A stretch of 64,000 nt of DNA, from the NCBI RefSeq assembly GCF_019059575.1, contig NW_024883050.1:62001-126000 (forward strand), read 5' to 3'. Below the pieces are notes generated by a model. The model was not told the origin of the DNA, ran no database searches, and saw nothing but the letters and a program-made list of their open reading frames with translations. Position numbers and translations under genes: made by a program. Shown here in pieces: positions 11,636 through 21,600 of the stretch (positions are counted from its first letter, which is position 1; every line of letters begins with the position of its first letter). Source of the stretch: Amphibalanus amphitrite. Lineage: Eukaryota; Arthropoda; Thecostraca; Balanomorpha; Balanidae.

Positions 11636-13740
11636 CCCTCGCGGGCCCGGGGGGGGGCGTTTTTCACCCCCCCCCCCCTGGCGAATATTTGAAATAGCTC
11701 CCGCCTCCCGAACGCCTAGGGATAGGAAAGCGAAACTTTCAGTACCTTTTCTCCCATCAATTTGACATCTTCTGAAGTGAAAAATTTGGACCTAGCCCCC
11801 TTGATGACGTCACAAGGTCGATTTTTCTAGACCCCTGCACGGCAAACTTCGGCGTCACAGACGCGAACTTCAAATACCTAGCTGCTAAAAATAGAGTTTT
11901 AGAGATAAAGACAAATTAAGAGCACGGTTGTGTAGCGTTTGACCTAGAGAAAAATAGTAAAATAGTTTGGGTGACCTGAGGTCAGAGGTCAGGTCAACGA
12001 CCCCGATATGTGGTTTTAGTTTTTCGCAAATAACTTCGACAAAAATGGTCCTAGAGCCACGGCAGTGGTACATACCATCGCATTTGCCTTGTCAAGCCGC
12101 GTCGAATGATATATATTTTGTTTGGAAAAGGTCAAATTTTATGTTGACCTCATGTGACCTCGAATGACCTTTGGTTGACCTTGACACATGAAAGGTCTTT
12201 TATGATGAATATGTACCCGCTGATCACGAATCTGGCATCTATTTTCCTCTAAGCCTCCATTTAGAGCTTCCAGATGGCAAAATTGTCTTATTTATTATTA
12301 CTAACTTGAATCAGTGAAATAGCCTCTAGCAAGGATACTCTTCTGTGACCTTGACCTTTGAGCAGCCTTGTATCGTAAGATGAACCACAAATAGGGAACT
12401 GACTGATAAGCATCAAAACAATTCAAAACATTTTGGAAGTTAGCACGCAAGATGTACGAAAAAGTGCAACCTTTGAGGTCAATTTTGGGCGTGACCTTGA
12501 CCTTGATCTTTGTTTTGAGCATATTTTCGGAATCCTCAGATTCTCTTCTTTCGTTTGACACCCAATTTCGCCGGTTTGATGCATCCCGCCGTCCTCTAGA
12601 AGGCTTACTTTGAGATCACTAGGGGAAGTTGGGGGAACGCCGAATACTTTTTTTCTGACGCCCGTAGCACGCAAGGTATACAACATAAGCTATTCTTGTT
12701 GGCGTCATTCGAGAGGCCAGTCTTTTGCCTTTCAAACATACCAGGCGCATTTGATGAATTCGCATACCGTTAAGCGCACAAACTAAAAATATCAAAGAAG
12801 TGACTTTTTCGGCGTTGCCCCGGACTGCGGGGAAAGCCGAAAATGGGAGAAATGATCTACGGGGAATGCCGACATTGATGTTTTGCCACTTTATCTCAAA
12901 CTTTATCCAGAATTTATCAAAGCTGACACGCGTTTTAAGAGCTTGAGGACGCTTGGTGCACACTGGAAGTTATAATTGTGTGATATAATAAGAAAATGCC
13001 AGGTAAATAATTCCTTATAGGTAACAGGCCGTTGTGTCGGTTGAAAGTGTAATTTGTGTGACTAAAAATTCGCGTTGCTATTCTACAGCAGTAAAGGCCA
13101 CGTAGCGTGCTTTAACGTGCGTAATTGCACGTTTTCGGCATTACCCCAGCCAGCCATACTTTCATTTGCAGGCCCATAACTTTTCAACGTGTCGTATAAA
13201 TTTCAAATAGGCAGCACACTTATGCAAAGACATACTGAAGATTACTTGACCGAATTGGCCAGACAAACGGTAGCATAATGAGTAAGAAATGCAGCTTCAA
13301 AGGCGCATGTAGTACAAGGAACGCGTACCTTGAAAACGCTCTTGGCGCCCTCACAGCCGAAGCATTCCGAATGACGACTCGTAACAAACATGCGATAATT
13401 GTAGTCACTTAAGCTTCAGAGCATCACTGACAAGTGGCATCCATGTCTTACGGTTTTCGAAATATCTCGAATTTCGGCTTTGCCCTAACTCCGGCATTGC
13501 CCCAACTTCCCCTACACATGTGCCGGTTTTTGCCTTTGACCTTGACCTCTGACCTTGAAAATTGACCTGAGGTCAAAAAATTTAAGTGCGTTAGAATCGT
13601 CTCGTAAGGACCTTTCGTTTGGTATCGCTTTTGTTTCCGTATCTCCCTTATTTACGGAGTTAGTCAGGGGGGGGGGGGGGGCGAAAAAACGCCTCCCCCG
13701 GGCTGCGGTGGTTGGAATAACCCTCCCGGGCCCGGCCGAG
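11636..13740. mobile_element. TTAA-flanked element T2 of the AGGTCA-rich family
   Basis: Bounded by TTAA at 11632-11635 and 13741-13744. The left terminus CCCTCGCGGGCCCGGG and the right terminus (reverse complement CTCGGCCGGGCCCGGG) are imperfect inverted repeats. Each is followed inward by a G-run/C-run hairpin: G9-GCGTTTTTCA-C12 at about 11650-11680, and G14...C5 at about 13668-13698. AGGTCA and TGACCT words are common. A separate TA-flanked element (12622-13512) interrupts it. Confidence 0.72.
12622..13512. mobile_element. TA-flanked non-autonomous element with GGGGAAGTTGGGG ends
   Basis: Left end GGGGAAGTTGGGG and right end CCCCAACTTCCCC are exact inverted repeats, with related GCATTGCCCC/GGGGGAACGCCG words just inside. 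Both sides carry TA (12620-12621, 13513-13514). A TA target fits the Tc1/mariner group, though the superfamily is not proven. The 891-bp interior contains more GGGGAA/GCCGA words and no transposase. Confidence 0.72.
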
Positions 13741-13861
13741 TTAAAAAATCTGTTTTTGTACAAGAGTTATCCTGGATATTCCTGAATTCGTAAGGCATAT
13801 TTTTCGAGTTTCACTGAAAACTGAACGCCAAAAGACCACTAATTGACGAAAATATGCTTAA

Positions 13862-14339
13862 AGGGACCCTCCCACCTTCAAAAAAGTTTATGAATTGGCA
13901 TGAAAGTGATGTCGCTCGGTTCAGAAAGAGCGAAAACGAATATCTACCAAATTTCACCGAAAAATATTCACCAGTTTTCAAGATATTAGGCTTTTACTTT
14001 TGTTTACTTTTTTGGGATCTCCGCTGTTTCTAGCGACTTTATTTTAGAAGTGCGGCGTTTGCGGCAGGTGTTGCGCGCAAATAGCATATACCACCGCGTG
14101 CTACAAAACGTTTTAGTCAAACATTTAAAAATCGTTAGATATTTGCGCTGACGTCACACATTCAGAGGGGTATTCCTAAGCATTAGCCCCTCTGAATCAA
14201 AATGCTGCAATTTTGAAATTCAATATTTCCGATTTAAGGCATTTCTCGATGTTGTGAGTGCCGAAACCGGTAATTGTGAGCCAGGGACCCCATTTTGGCT
14301 ATCTCAACTCAAATCTAATGTTAAGGTGGGAGGGTCCCT
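13862..14339. mobile_element. TTAA MITE, Kolobok/T2-like
   Basis: The exact 17-base inverted terminus AGGGACCCTCCCACCTT is flanked by TTAA at 13858-13861 and 14340-14343. The junction word TTAAAGGGA matches the TTAAAGGRR terminus described for the T2 family of Xenopus, which belongs to Kolobok. It is 478 bp and has no coding capacity. Confidence 0.85.
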
Positions 14340-14653
14340 TTAAATACTCATATACGTGATACGTCTTCCACAGCCGAATATTGAATATTGGCACATATAC
14401 CACACAGCTCAGGCACACGATGAGTCACAGTCAGACCCCCAGAAGCGTGAAATGACCCTTATCAACTCGCCGGCCCGGCGCTCTCGGCCCGCCTGACCTG
14501 CCACGGACTGGACGTTTGGTTGTTGCCATTGCTTAGCCAGGCGTCACATTTGGAAGTTTAACGGTGCAAGTCGGAATTTGAGCTATTCAAATCTGGCACT
14601 TTGAACCATTTGTTATGTACTGGCACTTATGTACAGGTCTTGCGGGTTTTAGA

Positions 14654-14839
14654 GGTAGGTTTTGCACCTATAAAATTTAGTGTACTTCAGGCTATATTTT
14701 CGTCGTCTTAAGCTTTTTAATGTTGAAGATGAGATCGACTTGTTGGGTAACAAGCCGGCCATGATCGTGTAAAATGGCTTTATCGTAGATCGATTAGTTT
14801 CTGAGATATAACCGGAAATGTAAAAGTGCAAAACCTACC
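14654..14839. mobile_element. Short MITE with GGTAGGTTTTGCAC ends
   Basis: The 14-base terminus GGTAGGTTTTGCAC at the left recurs exactly inverted (GTGCAAAACCTACC) at the right, enclosing 186 bp. A convincing TSD was not found, so the superfamily is open. The following 14840-15240 has no gene and includes the GCTCGCTTCGCTCGC motif shared with 6576. Confidence 0.6.
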
Positions 14840-15244
14840 ATTTAATCTCGCGAGAGCCGTACGTAAGGTCGAGGTCGGAATTTCCAAATACGCGTAGGTA
14901 CGTAAGACTCCGCTCGCTTCGCTCGCTCCGTAATAAAGCTGGGATAAAGAGCGTTAGTCGCAAAATATTTTACGAAAAACTGCCACGTGCGTGTGCTGAT
15001 GTGGCCTGTGCCCTGTGGGGTGCCCCTCACATTCACATGTTACCACTTACCAACCAATAATATCCTACTTTTTTAGTGGGTTAGGTATTCATAATACCTA
15101 AGACTTTTCAAGGTAGCATTCATTTTTTATTCTCATAGCTTCTGAAAGCACTGTAACTTATAAGTGTGAAATGTCATCACTGCGAACAGTTACGAGATAA
15201 TACTGCTACACAGTATACCTACATTTATTTTCATTATCGCTTAT

Positions 15245-16413
15245 CCCGCGCCCCGTAGGGCTACCGGCGGACCCTACCACCCGTAGGGGGGGGGGGGGCC
15301 GTTTCGGCCCCCCCTAAGATCTCGGAAAGTTACCGGCCGATTTTCAAAATTCAAACGGCGTTCGATAGCCCCACCCGGGAACTACCTTGTGACCAAATTT
15401 CATTGACCTAGGTCAAACCGATGACGTCACAGGTCAGGTCAAAGGTCAGATTTTCACCGTTCACAGGCAATTCAAGAAATGTGCTGTGAAAGCGAGTAAA
15501 TTGGTAATTTATTGAAAACCATCGATGGTACATTGTTCGTCAAACACATACTTTGCTATCTGAGGTCACTGAGACCAGGTCAGGTCACAGCGAGGTCAGG
15601 TCACCGGGGGTCACAATATGAATGTGTCGTGTGATACATATTTTATGGTCCATTTTACATGACAAATGCGATTATGTGGGTTAGGCAGCCTTTGGGGCCA
15701 GCCTAGGTCACGTTTTTGTGAAGGTCAGGTCAAGGTCAGGTCAAATTAGGTCAAATTTCAAAGTTGATATTTTTGCATAAAATGGGTATCGATTCGATGC
15801 AGCTCGTCACGGGGAGTCTAATGGTGGTCTTCGTTTTGCTCTACGAGTTCTAGAATTGCCAAAAATTGAGTTTGAAAATTTGACGTCATCATTTTTGAAC
15901 AGTTTTTTCGCTATAACTTGGCCAAAAAACAAGGTATCGATCTGAAATTTGGTATGTAGATAGAAGACGGTAGGCACTATTACATATATTCCGGTTTTTT
16001 CGAAACTCAAAAACTTTTTGGATTTTTTGGCGAATATATAAAAAAAAATGCTTTTTTGATTTTTGGGGGTCAAAACTCAAAAATTTCAAAAATTCGAGAT
16101 AGCAGTTTTGTAGCCCTCTCAATTCTACACCTTTTATGTCTTGATCATTTTTCTGTATCTTCAAAGCTGTAGTCCTGACAGGTCTTCTCGCGAAGGTCTT
16201 TTTTCGGTCGAAAATGACAGAACATGACGTCACTCTGACGTCATTTGTTGCCAACCTATCATAGCCTCTGGAAAAATTTTTGGTCACAATGTGTAAAATT
16301 GATGCCCGGAGGGGTCCTGAAAGTTTGGTGGCGATATCTAGAGCCGTTTAGGAGATATCGACCGAAAATGACAGGGGGGGGGCCGTTTCGGCCCCCCCCC
16401 TACGGGGCGCGGG
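15245..16413. mobile_element. TTAT-flanked element T3 of the AGGTCA-rich family
   Basis: The exact 18-base inverted terminus CCCGCGCCCCGTAGGG... lies between two TTAT copies (15241-15244, 16414-16417), a one-base variant of the TTAA target. Each end holds a hairpin of a G run, CCGTTTCGGCC and a C run (about 15288-15314 and 16374-16400). The interior has the densest AGGTCA words in the window, including direct repeats AGGTCAGGTCA and AGGTCAAAGGTCA (15436-15448). No transposase is encoded. Confidence 0.83.
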
Positions 16414-16694
16414 TTATGCATGACGTCCCTTCCGACTGGAACGTGGGTTTAATTGTGTACATTTCAAATACATGGAAACGGCTGCACATACATTTATTTA
16501 TTCGGCAGTGGCACATATACCTAAACCGCGTTGCTGGTGCCATTGACTGCCATCTAAGCTCTGACAAAACATCAATCATCAATGTATGTATGGTCGGGTC
16601 GAGCTTACGACGGTCACTTACCACACGAACACATAAATTGATAAGCTTTGTATGCGCTGGAGTTAAAATGCACCATGTGAATACCCCATTTTAA

Positions 16695-16995
16695 CAGTAG
16701 GTACGATCTTAAACTCATACGATCGTTTGGTGTGCGATCATTTACCTTGACGATCTTTTGCGAATGCGATCTTTTGTCCATACGAACATTATTCTGCACG
16801 ATCCTTATCCCATACGATCTTTTGACTTGCGATCGTTTTCGCTGACGATCTTTTGTGCTTACGAGCTTTTGTCCATACGATCTTTATCCCATACGACTTT
16901 TTGGCAAACGATCAATTTCCTTGACGATCTTTAGCGAATACGATCTTTTGTCCATACGAGCATTATGTCGCCATACGATCTCCTGCTTTACGGTA
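16695..16995. repeat. Degenerate TACGATCTTTTG array
   Basis: About 15 imperfect copies of words such as CATACGATCTTTTGTCC, TACGATC and GACGATCTTTTG recur every 18-22 bases. The spacing is close to two helical turns. No coding frame is plausible. The sequences on either side (16418-16694 and 16996-17520) show no gene. Confidence 0.6.
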
Positions 16996-17525
16996 TTTTG
17001 TCCGGTTACCGACATAATTGAGCATGGGCGCTAGGTGGCGCCAGGCATCTCACCCAGCTGCGTAGGTGGCGCCAGATCTGCACAACTCTGACACGCCTCT
17101 CGGTATTTGCGACGGGAGCCATCTTTTGCGCAATTATCCCAAGGTGACAGACAACGTTCGAGACTGATGGTGGTTATGCATGTGCTGGTGCCTTCTGTTG
17201 TTCTATCAATTCCGTGGAGACATGCAGAGTATAGCAGCTCTGCCAGCTGGCCACCAGCTACATCATCGGGAAATCGGCTGGCGACTGCGCAGACAGTCCG
17301 ATTTTGGCTGGTGACGGGGGCGGGTCAACTCCAGCGTAACTCGCATTGGACACCCAGTGTCACAGACCGGGCCTCCTCAGGTATCACCAGGACATAGTCA
17401 GTGGTGGCCGGATTCCTCAGAGGGGTGGCACCAGGCCAGCCAGTTAGGGCGAGCACCAAACGACCTCACCGAGTCCGGCCTGGGCGCTGGCTAGAGCGCC
17501 AACACACGGAGAGGGTGGATGGCTG

Positions 17526-17531
17526 TTTATT
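17526..17531 (-). terminator. Candidate poly(A) signal for the AIG1-like gene
   Basis: TTTATT on the plus strand is AATAAA on the gene strand. Immediately downstream in gene orientation the sequence turns GT-rich. It would give a 3' untranslated region of about 1.1 kb after the stop at 18649 that includes the minisatellites at 18773-17729. This is the nearest clear signal I found, and transcript data would be needed to confirm it. Confidence 0.3.
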
Positions 17532-17728
17532 GCTGTATTGTCCTTGCATAGAGTGGTCGGGAGACCGGTGGCACGGGCCGTCCGCCGGGTGGAAGACAAA
17601 CACTTCCGCGGCCCAGACGGCCGGGCCGGGCCGGTCGGCGGTACGGGGCTGTAGGAGACGGACCTGCCCCGGCCGCTCCGGCCAGCCGGCCTGGCGGGCC
17701 GATGGTCGACAGCCTACGGTCGGTGCCA

Positions 17729-17909
17729 CAGCGCGGTACACGGTGTACACACGCGGTACATGGTGTACACACGCGGTACACGGTGTACACACGCGGTACA
17801 TGGTGTACACACGCGGTACATGGTGTACAGCGCGGTACCCGCTACACAGCGCGGTACACGCCGCACAGCGCGGTACCCGCTACACAGCGCGGTACACGCC
17901 GCACAAACA
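17729..17909. repeat. 20-bp minisatellite CACGCGGTACATGGTGTACA
   Basis: Five copies of a 20-base unit are followed by about four copies of a related 19-20 base unit (GCGCGGTACACGCCGCACA / GCGCGGTACCCGCTACACA). Each unit contains the palindromes GGTACC or GTACAC/GTGTAC, so either strand can fold. Open frames through it (TRYMVY-type peptides) are repeat shadows. Confidence 0.8.
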
Positions 17910-18648
17910 CCGGGCAGTGTGCAATAGACAGACAGTGCCGACACGCCGCCGCTAATCTGTACGGTTATCTGGACGAGTCGTTTGCCGTTCGACGAGCAGC
18001 ACCTGGTCGTAATACACAGACACCACGCGCAGTAAGAGGGATACCACACTGGAGTTGATAACGTCCGAGACTGATGCGGCACCGGTAAAACTGGGGCTAC
18101 CCTCGGCCCCGGCAGTCCCGGCCTAAAGGCAGTGAGAGGTGCAGCTGCCCCAGGCAGCACAGAGTATTGGCGGCGCCCCAGCAAACCACATATGGACCCG
18201 GGTGAGCTGGCTCGCACAGTTGAGCAATTAAACCTGACTCATTGCATTGAATGGTAGTTGAACGGTAGTTGACACTCGTGGTCGCTCGACGCGACCTCGC
18301 ACGGGAATGGGGCAAATCACGGGGAATCTATCGTCACCTGATCTAATAAAAAGCAGTATGAACTGTTATTGCTTATGGACGCCATGCTTTATACTGACTT
18401 CGTCTTCATGCTTCATAATAATAGTCCTACATTAAACTACCGATATCACGTCCCATCAGTGCGAACAATCTACCATAGAATCTGAAGCACGGCTGATATC
18501 AATCACCATGTAAATAATCACTACAACAGAACGAGTAAACAATCGCATCCTGTCTTCTACACGCACAGTAACATGAGCAGCTGAGGTGCAGAGACACAGC
18601 GGTCCCCTGGACCTCTGGACTGGTGCGACGGGCGGCCGGCCGGCAGCG

Positions 18649-21600
18649 CTAGCGGTGCTTCTTGGCTCGCCGCTGGTCGGCGGCGGCCGCGTCCGCCTTC
18701 TGCTTCCCTGTAACACGGAACGGAACTGGTGAGGAGACCGAGCGGCAGGACTGAGGACAGGGAACACACCGGTGGAAACTGCTGCAGCAACTACTGCGGC
18801 AGGGTCCCGGACAGGCAACACACCGGTGGAAACTGCTGCAGCAACTAAAACAGCAGGGTCCCGGACAGGCAACACACCGGTGGAGACTGCTGCTGCAACT
18901 AGTACAGCAGCACCGAGCTCAGTCGACTCAAATAGCACGCGAAAATAATACCATCAGTTTTCACATAAATGCCCCGTTAAAATCAAAACTCAAAGGAATC
19001 ATTACGCCAGCTCAACGAGGCCTGGCTGGACGTGCGACTAACATACAATCTTGTACGATTGCATGTTACCCTTCTCTACACCGGCCCTAAGCCGACGATG
19101 AATGGTGGCCCACCAACTGATAGGAACTCCCTTAAACACCGCACCACTAATTAAGTGCCTCTAATTCTAACATACCCACGCGGTATTACAGCACCCGTCG
19201 CCCCACCCCTCACCCCAGACGAGGGGGTCTCATAACTATAGCTATACCCACGTGGTATTACAGCGCTCGTCGCTCAGTCTCTCACCCCAGACGATGTGGT
19301 CCAGCTTCTTGCCGAGGAGGTAGAGGCCGATGGCGAAGGCGAGGTTGGCAGCCATGAAGGCGATCCTCAGAGGCCACGAGAGCACCTTCATCACGCCGTA
19401 CACCCACAGTTCGGCCACCAGAGCTAGGTACATGGTCCTGTAACAGACCAGCTACAGATTCAGCGCGACGAACACAAACACCGCACAGGTTCGACCGGGC
19501 GCCGCGCCGGTGGACAGCAACAAATGCAAATCATCAATGTACAACGTTACCTACCACAACAATATCTGAGCCCATTGGATGCCTTAACCTTCGCCCCAGT
19601 GGGGGGGGGGGGGGGGCATATGTTACCACCCTGTCACGTTTTTTTTCTCGTATAAATAAAAAACCGCGGCGCGTAGCGCCGCGCAGTTTGGGGTAGCTTT
19701 TGGTACATCAATTTTGGACAATGTGTGAAATTTTTGACCCCAGGTCATGTCAGGTCAGGTCACCAGGTCAAGTTAACTGACCAAGCCTTAAAAAGTTTGC
19801 AATCATGTCCAGCCTGCAGTGTTTGTCAGAGAGGTTTTAAACTTGGTGGATTACATGATGTTATGGGTGTCTACAATTTGTATATCTCGGATTTTTTATA
19901 TGCGTGACCTAAGGTCAGGTCAGTGGCGTGACCTTTCCATTTTAAGTCAATGGAGAAAAACGAAAATGCCTCGAGATCCGTGTGTACGCATAGGAACAGT
20001 CCAAATATTTCAGGATAACAATGATTTGGACCACCCGTGACGACCAAGGTGTCTTTTTTTTTGCTGATAGCCTCTTGAAAGGTCATCCGAGGTCATTTGA
20101 GGCTACAGTTTTTTTGCCAATAACTCTCGACTGGAAAAAGATAGAACGCTGGTGTTGGCCTCATTGTGTTGGTCTTGCCGAGACGCATCGACTGATATGC
20201 AACATGACCTTTTCCGGTCAGTCATGACCTTGACCTGAGGTCAAATTTTGAAGTTGACCTTTCAAGGTCAAATTATAGTTCATTCGACGCGTCTCGGCGA
20301 GAGGAACACGATTCTGGCATTAGAAATCACCTAGCTTTTTTTTAGTCAAAAGTTATTGTCGAAAAACACTTCTTAAAAACAGCTATTTTTGGAGTTTTTG
20401 CCCTCTGGAGGCTAAACCGTTGACCTGAGGTCATTTTTGATGATACTGATAGCCTTATCAAAAGAAGAGTTCAAAAGCTATCGATTGCTTTTCCCAGCGT
20501 TTTTCTAGCTATCATAGTTCCTGAGATAATGACATGTTTTCTGAAAAATACAATGACGATTCGCAAATTTTGACCTTTGATGACCTCTGGTGACCCTAAT
20601 ATTGCTCTAAGATGAAAAATGACCGAAATACTTTCAAACGTACGCATCAAGAGCTATCGACTGCTTTTTACCGCGTCTTTCTAGCCCTCTTAGTTTTTGA
20701 GTTAGAGGTGGGTGGTAACATATGCCCCCCCCCCCCCCACTAGGGCGAAGTTGGCTGAGACCGCCACTGGGGAGCGGGTTAAGTCAGGGCGGATGTGTTT
20801 CACATGAACTAGGCTACATGTGCATGGAAGGAGTGACACAAGAGACAGACCTGTGCTAATTATCAACCAAAAGCCAGGCGTATCCTGCTCGGTCCAATCG
20901 CAAAGACTTTACAACGAAATGATGAGCTGAATAACACATTTCATCAGTACTGTTGTCTGTTACTTTGCTTTATCATATGACCCCAAGCTTGGCTATCATT
21001 CAACAATGGAAAGTCGGAGACGCATACCTATCGAGATGAGGCATCATGTCAAGAGGAAAAAAAACAGAACCGTGAGTGAGCGGAACCGAAATAAGCGAGG
21101 CGGCGACGGTTTTATCAAGCGCGCCCTTTTTGTTGTTTTTGAGATAGGCTTTCGATGGCCGCTCCACCGAACCCCCTTCGCGCCACTGAGGACAGTGGCA
21201 CGCTACAAAGGTCGCGAACAGGTTTAATGTTTACCGATTGACAAGACCTTGAACAGTCGATTCATCGGGGAGGTGAACATCAACACAAGGCGCGCCAACT
21301 TATGATCGAGGCAGAAACACCACACGTGGCATATCGTTCGCGAGCATCTTTGCCCCTTCTAACCAAACACTGAACGCGACTGTTTGGGTGATCGGCACAT
21401 TTGGCGGAGTTTTTTTTTTCCCGCCAACCGCCCTGCCTAGTGACACGCGGCGCCCGGGGAGTCATCTCCCGCAGCTGGGCGATCGGCCCCTGTCACTGGG
21501 CGACCCTCGGCCCCACAGGCGCCAGTCAGCGGACCGAGTCATAAAAAGCGCTGCTGACGAGGCCTATCTACCGAGGCCACAGCAATGCTACTTTCCGGAG

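Noticed and set aside
17729..17909. Possible CRISPR-like array
   Set aside because: Repeats are contiguous without unique spacers, and the sequence is eukaryotic.
17401..17955. 184-codon plus-strand frame
   Set aside because: It runs through the 20-bp minisatellite and reads repeated TRYMVY peptides. It is opposite the likely 3' untranslated region of the AIG1-like gene and has no homology I recognise.
18456..18938. 160-codon minus-strand frame with STGVLPVRDP repeats
   Set aside because: It covers the 57-bp repeat and overlaps AIG1 exon 5 in another phase. The exon 5 reading is supported by matching splice phase and the KKHR end.
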